From an uncultured Aquimarina sp. (GTDB lineage: Bacteria > Bacteroidota > Bacteroidia > Flavobacteriales > Flavobacteriaceae), in NCBI GenBank assembly GCA_947498765.1, contig CANMLG010000006.1:90689-154688 (forward strand): DNA of 64,000 nucleotides, in the 5' to 3' direction. Of the stretch, positions 54,539 through 64,000 are shown piece after piece. Numbering within the stretch: position 1 is the first letter of the stretch; the number at the start of each line of letters is the position of its first letter. The notes beneath the pieces are model-generated. The model had not been told where the DNA came from and did not search any database. It saw only the letters and a list, made by a program, of their open reading frames with translations. Made by a program: the position numbers and the translations under genes.

Positions 54539-54567
54539 ACAACACCCACGCAAAGCGTGGGTGTTGT
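54539..54567 (-). terminator. Terminator of the porin gene
   Basis: Perfect 12-bp stem ACAACACCCACG / CGTGGGTGTTGT with loop CAAAG; T run on the minus strand. Confidence 0.88.
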
Positions 54568-54612
54568 ATATATTGTAATCTTAGCTTTTCTAAAGTCTAT
54601 GTATTATTTAGA

Positions 54613-55755
54613 CTAGAAAGAGTAGATAGCACCTAATACAAAAGAAGCTAAAGATTTAGAAGCTTCCCCATCATTATCTACAAAAGTATCTTCAGATGTA
54701 GCATCCAAACGTAATTCAGGCTTTATAGTTAAGCTTCCAACAGAGTAACTACCAGTTAATGTAGTTGCAAAAACAGAACCTTCACCCAAAAGCATAATAT
54801 TTTCTGGATCAGTAGGAGTTGGTGAAAGTACAAAGTTTTCTGTTCCAACACCAGCATCAAAACCACCAACTACATTAAAAAATTCAGCGCGTAAGCCCAA
54901 TGTAAATGAATCAGAAACTGCATATTGTGGATATAAAGCTACTCCATAAAAACCTGAATCATCAACATTTCCATTCTCATCTGAACCTGCATCAGCAGTT
55001 GTATTAAATGTAGCATTTAAACCTAAATAAAAATCTTCAGATAAATCCCATCCAGTAGTTAAATCTACTTGAAATAATTCTTCTCCAACAGACTGTTGAC
55101 GACCATATATAAAGTTTAAATAAGCGCTACCACTATCGTTAGAATAGCCTAATTGTAAACCACCAGTATATTTTCCTGCGGGATTAAAGTCTGTAGCATC
55201 AGTTGGATTCATTATGGAAGCCATTAACGACCAATTATCATCTAAAGTAAAATCTGCTTTTAAACCAGAATGTGAAAACGGTCCGTAAGAAAACATATAA
55301 GATGTAGAATAGTTGAAGTTACCCGTTGGAGATATTACTTCATACCCTAAAAATGTATTAAAGTTACCAAATGTTAATGTAACAGCATCTGAAGCAGCAT
55401 AAGTTACATAAAGCTGATTAACGATGCTTGATGATGCAGTTGTAGATCCGAAAACGGCATCTGTTCCTCTAGGTCCAAATACTAAATCAGCCACAAAACC
55501 TACCTTACCAACTTGCTTACTCGCAATCAAATTAACCATTCCAATTGCAAAACCATCTTGATTAGCAAATGATGTACCAGGAGCTATACCTTCTGGGCTA
55601 TTGGGACCATTAACGTTAGCTCTAAAATATGCATCAACAGATCCGCTTAAGTCAAAAGTAGATTCTTTTGCAGTTTCTTCTTCCTGAGCAATAGCAGTAA
55701 AACCTACTAAAGATAATGCAGCTACGGCTGCGCCTTTAAAGAAATTTTTTTTCAT
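54613..55755 (-). CDS. BBP2-type outer-membrane porin
   Basis: A 380-residue outer-membrane protein with signal peptide (1-23) and alternating beta-barrel strands ending in aromatic residues (FVLGAIYSF at the C-terminus). The beginning STFDLSGSVDAYFRANVNGP and the block FGNFNTFLGYEVISPTGNFN match the putative beta-barrel porin-2/OmpL-like family of Bacteroidota. Lone gene with its own terminator; probably a general porin. The substrate is unknown. Confidence 0.85.
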   Translation of the reverse strand: MKKNFFKGAAVAALSLVGFTAIAQEEETAKESTFDLSGSVDAYFRANVNGPNSPEGIAPGTSFANQDGFAIGMVNLIASKQVGKVGFVADLVFGPRGTDAVFGSTTASSSIVNQLYVTYAASDAVTLTFGNFNTFLGYEVISPTGNFNYSTSYMFSYGPFSHSGLKADFTLDDNWSLMASIMNPTDATDFNPAGKYTGGLQLGYSNDSGSAYLNFIYGRQQSVGEELFQVDLTTGWDLSEDFYLGLNATFNTTADAGSDENGNVDDSGFYGVALYPQYAVSDSFTLGLRAEFFNVVGGFDAGVGTENFVLSPTPTDPENIMLLGEGSVFATTLTGSYSVGSLTIKPELRLDATSEDTFVDNDGEASKSLASFVLGAIYSF

Positions 55756-56048
55756 AATAATAGTTAAATAGTTAATAAACTTTTACTCGTTATAAATTAA
55801 GTAGCAATACTTAATTCGACGTCAAAAATAATTTATAGTTGGAGAGATGGCAAGAAAAAAGCCTTAAAAAACGTAATTTTTACGAATTACGTATTTAATG
55901 TTGATTTTTTTAATATTATTTTAATATATAAACTAAATAAAGCTTTTTTTTAGAGTGATTTTATAGATTTTTTTGGTATTTCATCAGATTTCCTAAACAA
56001 AAATTATGAAACGACACTATTTTCTATGTTATAATTAAGTGAAATTAC

Positions 56049-57119
56049 TTAGTTACCAAGGCTATTTTTAGATATATAGGTAATGGAATCTTTAGTGATT
56101 TTTGTATCAGGTTGTATACCCCAAAGTAGTTGTTTTTTCCATTGGGTATAGTTATCTGTATGTATTTGATCAATTTCATAGACTTCAAAACGCTGAGTAC
56201 TCATTGGAGTTAAGGTAGCTTTTTTTGTTTTTTTAAAGCTATCCCATAATACTTTGGTCGATTTTGGATTTCCGGTAACATGCATTTGATATACCGATAG
56301 GCTGTCCAAATGCCCGTAGCGTATGGCTGACTCGCTGGGAATATAAATTTGTGTGGCTATAGGTAAGGCTGTTGAAAATAGTATATCGCCTGTGTGTTCA
56401 TTATAGTCATTATATATTGTAATAGGACTATGAGCATTTTTTACATTATGTTCTGCTAAGTACTGCTCTAGTTGTGTAATATGCTTTTGTGTTTCATTGG
56501 TAATAGTATCTACATGACCAGAGGCGCTTAGATATACGTAATGAAACGGCCCAAAAACTTTTTGGTCACTATAGGTAATGCTATAGTCCGAGGCACGCTT
56601 ATTTAATAGTTGTTGTAATAAAGGTAAACGCGTATGTAAGTGTTGTAACCAAATGCGTTTGTCGTTTTTCCATTTAAAAATATCATAAATTTTATCTTTA
56701 AAACCGAGTTCTTCTTTTAAAGTAAGTGATACGTTATGGACTACTTTTTGTTGGCCTAAATTCCAATGTAATGATTGTATGCCACGTTCTTTTTGGGTAT
56801 ATACTTTTTGTAAAATTAGGGAATCTAGTACTTGTTCGTTTTCAATTTTAAAGGGGTTTTCCTTAGCAGGAGACACCTTTAATTTACTTAATAAAGGATC
56901 AATGTTTTGTTGTATGTGTATGTTACTAGTATCGGTTATGGCCCAGTTGGTCCAATTTTCAAAATGAATCAATTGATTTTGAATCATTTTTTTAGGAACA
57001 TTATTCAAACTAATATCATAGATATGTGTTTTGGTAGCAGGTAGGGTGGCTAAATAAACACAAATGCCAATAAAAAGTAAGGCTAAAATATAAAATAGGC
57101 TTTTTAAAAATTTAAACAT
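56049..57119 (-). CDS. Membrane-anchored GyrI-like/SRPBCC-type ligand-binding protein
   Basis: A 356-residue protein with one N-terminal membrane helix (about 7-27), an SRPBCC/polyketide-cyclase-like part (about 30-165, beginning IYDISLNNVPKKMIQNQLI) and a C-terminal GyrI-like effector-binding part (about 175-335; FGPFHYVYLSASGHVD, YEIDQIHTDNYTQWK). Such two-domain proteins are common in Flavobacteriia. Ligand and role unknown. Confidence 0.68.
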   Translation of the reverse strand: MFKFLKSLFYILALLFIGICVYLATLPATKTHIYDISLNNVPKKMIQNQLIHFENWTNWAITDTSNIHIQQNIDPLLSKLKVSPAKENPFKIENEQVLDSLILQKVYTQKERGIQSLHWNLGQQKVVHNVSLTLKEELGFKDKIYDIFKWKNDKRIWLQHLHTRLPLLQQLLNKRASDYSITYSDQKVFGPFHYVYLSASGHVDTITNETQKHITQLEQYLAEHNVKNAHSPITIYNDYNEHTGDILFSTALPIATQIYIPSESAIRYGHLDSLSVYQMHVTGNPKSTKVLWDSFKKTKKATLTPMSTQRFEVYEIDQIHTDNYTQWKKQLLWGIQPDTKITKDSITYISKNSLGN

Positions 57120-57204
57120 ACAGTGGGGATTTAGTTAGTAATAGGAACCATTTCTTTAATAAAGAAACCATAGTAAAGCAATAAATAAAGAGCCTTAATA
57201 AGGC

Positions 57205-57393
57205 TTAAAAGTTTAAATAGGTTTTAAGTCCAAATAAAAATAAGATAAAACCTACAAAAAACACTAAAATCCAACTACTTCCTTTGTAATTTTTTTTATG
57301 CATTTTGCTATCCTTTCGGTAACTAAATATCATAAAAATGACAAATGCAATAAAAAAGCATATGGCAAAAATGAATTGTTTTTGACTAAACAT
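57205..57393 (-). CDS. Small two-helix membrane protein
   Basis: A 62-residue protein with two membrane segments (about 5-23 and 41-58) separated by a basic, charged loop (SYRKDSKMHKKNYKG). I recall close small proteins in many flavobacteria; no function known. It diverges from the pyrophosphohydrolase gene. Confidence 0.7.
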   Translation of the reverse strand: MFSQKQFIFAICFFIAFVIFMIFSYRKDSKMHKKNYKGSSWILVFFVGFILFLFGLKTYLNF

Positions 57394-57477
57394 GGTGGAT
57401 TGTTTTTTTATGATAAATTAAGTGCGTACGCAGCAATATCAATTTGTACATTTAACAAAATTACAAAAACAATTTTC

Positions 57478-57864
57478 ATGAAAGATAAAATTAATGCAGT
57501 TAAAGCGTTTCATACAGCGTTTAAAATTGGGTATAAGGAAACTCCTGTTGCAAATTTAGGGATAGCAAAAAATACCTTGCGATTTAATTTAATGAAAGAG
57601 GAGAACGAAGAGTATTTTGAAGCGGCTCAAAATAATGATTTAGTTGAGGTAGCAGATGCCCTTGGTGATATGCTGTATATTTTATGTGGAACTATTATAG
57701 AACATGGGATGCAGCATAAAATAGAAGAAGTTTTTAATGAAATCCAACGCAGTAATATGAGTAAACTGGGAGCCGATGGTAAACCTATTTATCGCGAAGA
57801 TGGTAAAGTACTCAAAGGGCCTAATTATTTTAGACCAGACATAGCTAGTATTTTGGGTAAATAA
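57478..57864 (+). CDS. MazG-like nucleoside triphosphate pyrophosphohydrolase
   Basis: A 128-residue all-alpha NTP-PPase-like enzyme. Metal ligands appear in KEENEEYFEAAQ and EVADALGDMLYILCG (ExxE..ExxD); the C-terminal part GADGKPIYREDGKVLKGPNY is typical of the subgroup annotated as HisE- or phage-type pyrophosphohydrolase. The ATG at 57478 gives the normal N-terminus MKDKINAVKAFHTAF; a longer in-frame extension upstream overlaps the divergent gene and is not likely. Confidence 0.85.
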   Translation: MKDKINAVKAFHTAFKIGYKETPVANLGIAKNTLRFNLMKEENEEYFEAAQNNDLVEVADALGDMLYILCGTIIEHGMQHKIEEVFNEIQRSNMSKLGADGKPIYREDGKVLKGPNYFRPDIASILGK

Positions 57865-58049
57865 TTAGTTATACAAGTGCCTAATAAAATGTGGGCATAT
57901 AGTTCGTTTTTTTAACTATAGTTGACACCTAATTAACCCAAGGCTTAATGTAAAGTTCTAATTATAAATTTGTATTATTTTGGATTTAAATTGTTTAAAT
58001 TGTTTAAAATGATTAATTTAAGCTTTGTTTAACCAATTAAACGTTAACT

Positions 58050-58304
58050 ATGGAATTAATTATTAGTTTACTTACAGGTGCTGTAGGGGGTAATTTAGCA
58101 GGAGCATTATTAAAAAAATTTTCAATGGGTACACTTTGGAATTCTGTTATAGGAATTTTGGGAGGGGGTCTTGGAGGCCAATTGTTAGGAATGCTGGGTC
58201 TTGATCTAGGTGGAATAGTAGGTAGTATAGCAGGTGGTGGAGTAGGAGGAGGAGTTTTAATGGCTATTATTGGTGTGATAAAAGGAGCAATGAATAAGAG
58301 TTAG
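58050..58304 (+). CDS. Small glycine-zipper membrane protein
   Basis: An 84-residue, very hydrophobic protein with glycine-rich helices (GGGLGGQLLGMLGLDLGG, GSIAGGGVGGG), which pack tightly as glycine zippers. Conserved unknown. Lone gene. Confidence 0.65.
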   Translation: MELIISLLTGAVGGNLAGALLKKFSMGTLWNSVIGILGGGLGGQLLGMLGLDLGGIVGSIAGGGVGGGVLMAIIGVIKGAMNKS

Positions 58305-58469
58305 TAATGATATTACTGATAAATGGGAGTTCTATAATTTGTTGAACTCATGTTATATATGTTTGTTATAGAATTTAATACTAGCAATATTGTTCTTTAA
58401 TTTTATGTCTTTACATAATACAAAATAATTCAAACTCTTTATACAAATTGCTTGTCTGTAACTCATATA

Positions 58470-58506
58470 AAAAGAGGGCTTTCTTTTTTAAGAAAACCCT
58501 CTTTAT
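58470..58506 (-). terminator. Terminator of the PQQ-propeller gene
   Basis: AAAGAGGGCTTTCTT / AAGAAAACCCTCTTT hairpin with T run on the minus strand. Confidence 0.8.
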
Positions 58507-58518
58507 TTGATTAGTAAA

Positions 58519-60444
58519 TTAAATTCCTTTGAAAATTTTTACAGTTTTTCCTTTACTATAAAATAAATCTTTAGAAACAGAATCATAATCATAAACAGGT
58601 TTGTTGTTTTCAACAGTAATTTTGTCTAATTCTTTCCCCGTTTCTTTATCAACACGTACTAAAAGCTTTTCACTGTTTTCTCCTTTGGCAAAAATAATAG
58701 CATATTTGTCGGTTTGTTTTAAGGCATTAAAACGTTTTTTAACTAGTGCTTTTCCGATAGAGCCAGCAAAATACCCAGCTTCGCCAATTTGTCTTGTTTT
58801 TTCATCAAAACCGATTTCGCCAATTTTTTGAGAAACTTCATTTCCATTTGCATCACGATGTACTGCGTATACTTCAATTTTGGTTGTGGCTACAGCTGAT
58901 GCAAAAGTTCCGACAGCCAAACCTGCTTTTAAAAACTTACGCCCTAATTCACCAGGTTGACTGTATTTATTATGAAAAACAACCTCTCCAGCATCGTTAA
59001 TTCCAACCACCTCACTTTGTCCAGAAATAGAAACATTATTTTTGAATATATCCATGCTAGCAATACTTTTTTCATTCTTAAGTTTTAACTTGGCATAAGG
59101 CTTAGGTTTGGTTTCACTATTTTCATTAAAACGATACATTTTTTCATCGTTATACACTACAAAATCACCAGAGTTATCATCAAATTTAGCAAAAGTGGGT
59201 CTTTTTTCATTTAATTTTAAATTACCTTTCCATAATTTTTTTCCGGTATTATAGTCTACTAGATTCGCATATGTAGCAGTTACATATAATACTTTACCAC
59301 TTTTTGTTTTTTCTAAAAAGAAGATAGGATCATCCTCATCATCACAAATTTTGACATCTTTTTTCCATTTCTTTTGCCCTTCCTTGTCAATAAGCATCAT
59401 TTCATCATCATACACATATAAAAAATCGGTATCCTGTGGTATTACAGATTTTATATTTTTTCCTTTAGGATCTTTTTTCCATGTTTTTTCTCCTGTTTTA
59501 TAATCATAAAAATTGAAGCCTTTGTAATGAGCAATAAGCATTCTATTTTGCCAATCTTCAACTAATACTAAACGTTTCGTTTTAACAGGATCTTTCCATA
59601 AGGAAGTGCCATCAGTTGCATTTTTTAAGTATAAAAGTTCTTTGCCTGCAAAAATGCCCTTACTCTCTGTTAGTAATACATTGCTAGCATCTTGATTGGC
59701 ATAAAAACTTTTATAATTTACATCTTCGGCTTTCCAAAGTAATTTTCCACTTTGTTTGTTAAGCGCGTAAAATTTAGACTTAGCCAATACAAAAACTTTA
59801 TCTGCTATGGATTGCATTTGGTCTCTACCTACAGTAGGATCATCACCAACTAAAGATGAAATTTTAGAAAGTGCGTTACCAAATTTTTCGGATACTGTTG
59901 TTTTCCAGAGATATTCTTTGTTTTTTAGGTCATATTTAGCGATAATTAAGGCATTATTTTCCATTCCCCTTAGCAACAAAGCATTTTCGTCAAATAAATA
60001 ATCTGATTGATAGAAAAATATATTCTTTTCGGTAGATTCAAAAATAAATTTGCCAGTAAAACTATTAATAATGTATAGTCTATTATCAAAAAACTTTAGA
60101 AGAAAAGGGGTGTCGGGGATAGCATCAAAACCAGAACCTTTACCACTGTTGCTCATACTTAAAATAGCATCGGGAGTAATTCCGTCTGCAAAAGTACTAT
60201 TTATAGTTGTAGCTGTTGATAGGGAACTAGCTTCGGGAATTGGAGTTGTCCATACAATTTTTTTATCGTTTGGATTATAGCCATGTAAATTTACGCCATC
60301 GGAAATAGCGACCATTCCATTGAAAGGTACAATGATTAAATCCTTGACCTTATGATCAAATTCGAGTACCTTATCGGGATTCCTTTGGGCGGAAAGACAA
60401 AGCGTAAAAAAAAAGACGCATAAATAAAAATGAATTTTTTTCAT
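58519..60444 (-). CDS. Exported PQQ-binding-like beta-propeller protein
   Basis: A 641-residue protein with a signal peptide (1-19) and repeated beta-propeller blades of the PQQ/BamB type: Trp-containing repeats such as KIVWTTPIPEASS, GKLLWKAEDVN, GEKTWKKDPKG, KKLWKGNLKLN. It does not show the residues of PQQ-dependent dehydrogenases. Probably a periplasmic or outer-membrane scaffold; role unknown. Adjacent to the large agarase on the same strand but separated by a terminator. Confidence 0.82.
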   Translation of the reverse strand: MKKIHFYLCVFFFTLCLSAQRNPDKVLEFDHKVKDLIIVPFNGMVAISDGVNLHGYNPNDKKIVWTTPIPEASSLSTATTINSTFADGITPDAILSMSNSGKGSGFDAIPDTPFLLKFFDNRLYIINSFTGKFIFESTEKNIFFYQSDYLFDENALLLRGMENNALIIAKYDLKNKEYLWKTTVSEKFGNALSKISSLVGDDPTVGRDQMQSIADKVFVLAKSKFYALNKQSGKLLWKAEDVNYKSFYANQDASNVLLTESKGIFAGKELLYLKNATDGTSLWKDPVKTKRLVLVEDWQNRMLIAHYKGFNFYDYKTGEKTWKKDPKGKNIKSVIPQDTDFLYVYDDEMMLIDKEGQKKWKKDVKICDDEDDPIFFLEKTKSGKVLYVTATYANLVDYNTGKKLWKGNLKLNEKRPTFAKFDDNSGDFVVYNDEKMYRFNENSETKPKPYAKLKLKNEKSIASMDIFKNNVSISGQSEVVGINDAGEVVFHNKYSQPGELGRKFLKAGLAVGTFASAVATTKIEVYAVHRDANGNEVSQKIGEIGFDEKTRQIGEAGYFAGSIGKALVKKRFNALKQTDKYAIIFAKGENSEKLLVRVDKETGKELDKITVENNKPVYDYDSVSKDLFYSKGKTVKIFKGI

Positions 60445-60534
60445 AAAATGATAGTTAAGTAGTTTTAGTAAATATAGTTTAATAGTTTTTTAAACTAAAG
60501 AACAATTATTTAATTATCAAATATTTAAAAATAC

Positions 60535-60570
60535 AAAAATCGTCTAAAAATTACTTTTTAGACGATTTTT
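60535..60570 (-). terminator. Terminator of the large agarase gene
   Basis: AAAAATCGTCTAAAAA / TTTTTAGACGATTTTT, a 16-bp perfect stem with a four-base loop; T run on either side. Confidence 0.88.
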
Positions 60571-60597
60571 TAAAATTAGAAGGTATTATTGAGGTTT

Positions 60598-63426
60598 TTA
60601 TTCAATAATTAACTTTTTACTAATTTCTCTTTCATTAGCTTTAATTACTATAAAGTAAACACCAGGAGCAACAGTTGAAACATCAAATTTGTCAACTTCA
60701 TTAGTGAAATTTTGAGTAGAAACAACCGCTCCATTAATATCAATTAATGAAATACTAGCATTCGTATACGTAAAAAGATCACTTAATTGTGCTGATACAA
60801 ATTCAGTAGCAGGGTTAGGATATAAAATAACTGAAAGTGTAGTTTCATCAATGACATTTTTTGCACCTGAATTTACAGGAATAAATGCCCATTGTGTCCA
60901 AAAACCATTGTACGAAGTTGGTCGTTGTTCAATTTGGTAGTTGCTACCTGTTGTAGCTCCAGTATCATCTTGATTTCGAGGTCTAATGTACATATTACTA
61001 TTTTTATTTTCTAAATAGAAAAAACCATCAGTAGCATTAACTATTTTCCATTGAGCATTAGCTCCGTTGTTAGCATCTTGCTTGATCCAACTTCCAGAAA
61101 ATTTATTAAAAGGAATAAAGTTTTTGCCAGAGGAAACATTTTGTAAATAAAAATATCCATTACTCAAATCGATCTTTTTCCATTGGCTTTTAGTGTTTGT
61201 CGTATTTGAGGGTGTTTGTACAACTAAAGCACCTTTACTATTATTAATTACACCAACTCTTTTACCAGTAAAACGATTTTGTAAGTAATAAATATTACCG
61301 CTTGTCGCTTGTGTAGTTGTCGGAGTTGTAGTATTACCTCCTTGATTATTAGGTGTAGAATTACCAACGGTAATAGTTGTAGTATCTGTAAAGTTACCAT
61401 CCATTGAGGTTGCGGTAATAACAACAGTTCCATTTTTAAAACCAGTAACTTCTCCAAGTTGATTTACTTTAGCAATAGTGGTATTGCTTGAGGTAAATAA
61501 GACTCTTTTATCCTTTGCAGATGCAGGTTTTACTACTCCGGCAAGTTGTTTTGTTTCATTAATAGCAATGTTTAACTGGCTAGGAGTTAGTACCACACCA
61601 GTAGCTTTAGTGCTAACAACAGTTGTAGGAGTTGCGTTTGTAGTAGTATCCAGTACAATAGAAGTAATAGTTACACTATCCTTAAAGTTACCATCGGTTG
61701 AAGTAGCAGTAATAGTTACCACACCTCTTTTTAAAGCACGAACTTGACCTAATTGGTTTACACTAGCAACTGTAGGGTTGTTTGATGTAAACGTCATTGT
61801 TTTATCTGTAGCATTAGTAGGAGAAATACGTCCAGCTAATTGTTTCATTGAACCAATTTGGATACTTAGGTTTTTAGGGCTTATTGTAATTCCTTTTACA
61901 GGAACTGCATTTGCAGGCTTTGGTGTAGAAACTACTGGAGGAGCAACCACAGCTGTTCCAGTTACAGTAATATCAGCAGCAACGGTAAATAATCCATCAA
62001 TAGCCGTTACGGTAACCGTAGTTTTTCCTGGGCCAACACCTGTTACAATTCCGAATTGATTAACTGTTGCAATTGATGTATTTTGAGATACAAAGTAAAC
62101 CGCTTTATCAGTAGCCTCGGCAGGTGTAACTCTACCTGCTAATTGCCTTGTACCACCTACACCAATTTGTACATTGTCAGGAGAAATGGTAACGCCTGTT
62201 ACGGCAACTTGTGGTTTATTGGATTGCTTTACCCTAACTTCAGTTTGACCTACATAACCACCATCGGTTGTTTTGCCCCAAATAGTGGCTACTCCTTCGG
62301 ATACACCTACAATAGCACCACCATTATTAACTGTAGCTACAGATGGGTTACTTGAAGAAAATGTAACTGTTTGATCTGTAGCAAAAGAAGGTATAACGGC
62401 ACCACCAACAAATTTAGTTTCGCCAGTAAGCATACTAATTTCAATAGGTGTAACGGTAATTCCTTTTACAGGAACTTTAGTGTTTGAAAATATGTTTTTT
62501 GGAGCAGGTGTACCTTTACCAGTAACAGGCTTGTACACACGTATCCAATCTACATACATTTTGTTTTTAGACTCGTCAGAAAGTTCTTGAACCGAAGCGA
62601 TTAAGCCTGCATCCGACCTCCAAGAGTGATCTTCAACGTCTAAAATCAAAAACATTTCTTCGTAAATTCCTTTGTTTTGAAGTGGATCTTTAATAACATC
62701 ATGAGTTCCTGGAGCAATTCTTCGAACTAATTTCCCGTCAAGATACCAGTCAACATTCCACTCATCAATCCAGTGAATAGCATAGTTGTGAAATCCATCT
62801 CTTAAGGCAGGTCTGTTTTTTAAAGGTTGATGATCGGTTACATAATGATCTCTTTGCCAAGTGTTGTCATTGATAATTGTGTTGTCATTAGCATTTCGAT
62901 CAAAAATATGGTAGTTAGAATTCATGTGTCTAGAGTCAAAGACATGCACATCACCAAAACCAGAACGTCCACTACCATAACTTTCTACAGCATCTAATTC
63001 TTGTCGGTCGTTTTGACTAAGCATCCAAAAGTTAGAAGACAAGGTTTGATTCATAGTTTGTAATCTAGCTTCCATGTAAATAGGAAACTTGACTTTAGTT
63101 TTAGAAGTGACTACCCCACAGTAGACTCTTCTGTTTCCGTTTGGAGAAGCCTTAATAATTAAATTCCCGTCAGCTACATGTGAGTTCGCGCTAGTAAAGT
63201 TACTAAGTCCTGGACCAGACCAAGCATTAAAATAACGATCATTCCAGTTTTTGTAAAATTTTTGATTTTTACCTTGGTAATTAAAATCGTCAGAATGTTG
63301 ATTTTGCAGTTTCCAAACTTTACCAGGTCCTGGGTAAGCAGGAATAGGAGTGGAAGACCAATCTTGAGCATTCATTGCTAGACTAACTAAGCCAATTAAT
63401 GAGCTTGCTAAAAGTCTTTTTTTCAT
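60598..63426 (-). CDS. Large secreted GH16 beta-agarase with four BIG2 domains, ricin-like module and T9SS tail
   Basis: A 942-residue modular enzyme. Signal peptide 1-20; GH16 domain about 21-305 with agarase-type start DWSSTPIPAYPGPGKVWKLQ and catalytic ELDAVE (nucleophile Glu143, Asp145, acid/base Glu148); four bacterial Ig-like (BIG2) domains, about 322-650, each with a GVTISP-like start and an ATVN turn; a ricin-type/CBM13-like module about 700-850 (SQWKKI, AQWKIV); and a T9SS type A sorting domain about 865-942 (SVILYPNPATEFV ... GVYFIVI). The catalytic Glu positions equal those of the paralogue at 19263. A loop insertion (SGRSGFGDVHVF) follows the active site. Acts on agar at the cell surface or outside. 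Confidence 0.93.
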   Translation of the reverse strand: MKKRLLASSLIGLVSLAMNAQDWSSTPIPAYPGPGKVWKLQNQHSDDFNYQGKNQKFYKNWNDRYFNAWSGPGLSNFTSANSHVADGNLIIKASPNGNRRVYCGVVTSKTKVKFPIYMEARLQTMNQTLSSNFWMLSQNDRQELDAVESYGSGRSGFGDVHVFDSRHMNSNYHIFDRNANDNTIINDNTWQRDHYVTDHQPLKNRPALRDGFHNYAIHWIDEWNVDWYLDGKLVRRIAPGTHDVIKDPLQNKGIYEEMFLILDVEDHSWRSDAGLIASVQELSDESKNKMYVDWIRVYKPVTGKGTPAPKNIFSNTKVPVKGITVTPIEISMLTGETKFVGGAVIPSFATDQTVTFSSSNPSVATVNNGGAIVGVSEGVATIWGKTTDGGYVGQTEVRVKQSNKPQVAVTGVTISPDNVQIGVGGTRQLAGRVTPAEATDKAVYFVSQNTSIATVNQFGIVTGVGPGKTTVTVTAIDGLFTVAADITVTGTAVVAPPVVSTPKPANAVPVKGITISPKNLSIQIGSMKQLAGRISPTNATDKTMTFTSNNPTVASVNQLGQVRALKRGVVTITATSTDGNFKDSVTITSIVLDTTTNATPTTVVSTKATGVVLTPSQLNIAINETKQLAGVVKPASAKDKRVLFTSSNTTIAKVNQLGEVTGFKNGTVVITATSMDGNFTDTTTITVGNSTPNNQGGNTTTPTTTQATSGNIYYLQNRFTGKRVGVINNSKGALVVQTPSNTTNTKSQWKKIDLSNGYFYLQNVSSGKNFIPFNKFSGSWIKQDANNGANAQWKIVNATDGFFYLENKNSNMYIRPRNQDDTGATTGSNYQIEQRPTSYNGFWTQWAFIPVNSGAKNVIDETTLSVILYPNPATEFVSAQLSDLFTYTNASISLIDINGAVVSTQNFTNEVDKFDVSTVAPGVYFIVIKANEREISKKLIIE

Positions 63427-63841
63427 AAAAAAAATATTATATGTTGAGTTCTTGTTAAAAGTTTTTTCTCTTAACAGCGTGCGAAGGTAAATTAGAAAAT
63501 GGAAGATTTTAAGTATACCTAGGTAGTAACATTAGTACATAAGAATTTCTTTGAAAATTAAATTATGTTAGTTAACCGTTAAAAAAATGCCTTCATTTTT
63601 TTAAAACGTTTTAGTGAAGAATTTTTAGGTTAGGAGTAGTATTAGGCTTACGTCTATTTTGTAAAAGTTAGATTAAGTGTTTTTGATATGTATGAATAGT
63701 AGTAAACACTTAATAAGGAGTGTCTTTTACTTTTTAGATAGTTGAGTTAAGTGTAAAAAAATGTAAGAAAACTAACATTTAAACCTGTTTTAAATTGTGA
63801 TAAAAAGCTTTAGTGAAAAATTAAAAATTTAAATATAGTTA
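63427..63841. other. 415-base region upstream of the large agarase
   Basis: No gene seen. On the minus strand TACCTTCG (63482-63489) is a near match to the -7 element, and TAGGTATACTTA (63510-63521) is placed where a -33 element would be; the latter 12-mer is shared with the region upstream of the first agarase. The remainder is AT-rich. Confidence 0.4.
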
Positions 63842-64000
63842 AACCCGAATTATGCATTGAAACTTTGTCATGAGGCTGTGATATACAATAAATACTAGTG
63901 TTTTCTTAATTTCAGCATAGTAGCGTTATGGTTAAATTAAAAAATACAGTTTACGATAGTATTTGAAGTAGATCGCAGACGTAATAGATTTTTTAATGCA
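63842..64000. mobile_element. 170-bp MITE-like element, copy 2 (cut by the window end)
   Basis: Inverted relative to copy 1 at 5563-5732. It begins AACCCGAATTATGCAT (one change from the copy 1 terminal repeat) and agrees with the reverse complement of copy 1 at about 154 of 159 bases; about 11 bases of the far end lie beyond the window. Confidence 0.8.

Noticed and set aside
57298..57477. N-terminal extension of the pyrophosphohydrolase
   Set aside because: It overlaps the divergent 62-residue gene and the family N-terminus begins at 57478.
58327..58349. Small GAGTTC / GAACTC hairpin downstream of the glycine-zipper gene
   Set aside because: Six-base arms in AT-rich sequence without T run; shares GAGTTCTATA with 44085 on the other strand, but this is too short to interpret.

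Overview
The window looks like chromosomal DNA from an agar-degrading marine member of the Flavobacteriaceae (Bacteroidota). The DNA is AT-rich, promoters fit the Bacteroidota TTG / TAnnTTTG pattern, and Shine-Dalgarno sequences are rare. There is a type IX secretion (T9SS) adhesin module (adhesin, PorP/SprF, OmpA/PD40 lipoprotein-like protein), several T9SS C-terminal sorting domains, a split methionine synthase and three GH16 red-algal galactan hydrolases. No rRNA, tRNA or CRISPR array was recognised.

Layout. 0.2-7.5 kb is a housekeeping block on the plus strand: rluF-like pseudouridine synthase, an SH3 exported protein, rsgA-dtd-MazG-like-small membrane protein-aroA, an exported protein and queA, with a 170-bp MITE-like element between aroA and queA. 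7.6-15 kb (minus) is a T9SS type-B adhesin with eleven cadherin-like repeats, its PorP/SprF partner and an OmpA/PD40 protein. 15.6-18.8 kb holds an AEC carrier and a UvrD/PcrA helicase. 19.3-21.2 kb is a beta-agarase. 21.4-28.9 kb is mixed metabolism and conserved unknowns (GltB-like FMN protein, VOC, DUF2306, DUF6155, Crp/Fnr, tautomerase, O-methyltransferase, OmpA). 29-35.7 kb has kynU, a beta-helix lipoprotein and two secreted SMP-30 propellers, one with two CBM6 modules. 36-40.1 kb is metH in two genes with a four-helix-bundle (S23-type) gene inside an inverted repeat between them. 40.3-44.7 kb has a DegT/DnrJ aminotransferase, ferritin, a GH16 lipoprotein and an exported VOC protein.

44.8-52.5 kb is the most coherent candidate for an undescribed system. 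A Fur-family regulator diverges from a five-gene operon of ABC ATPase, siderophore-type TonB receptor, two ABC-2 permeases and a secreted M14 deacylase. The intergenic space has two exact copies of a 24-nt operator centred on TGCAACGTTGTTGCA. I infer a metal-responsive metallophore or metal-chelate uptake and processing system.

52.6-54.6 kb is a small accessory patch: two unrelated membrane-protein genes on the minus strand, each ending at a related ~66-bp repeat, then an unidentified relic and a REP-like hairpin. 54.6-63.4 kb has a BBP2-type porin, small genes, a PQQ-like propeller and a second, much larger agarase. The window ends inside a second, inverted copy of the 170-bp element.

The agarases, SMP-30 propellers, CBM6 and T9SS tails fit a surface-exposed polysaccharide-degrading lifestyle, although there is no SusC/SusD pair here, so this is not a canonical polysaccharide utilisation locus.
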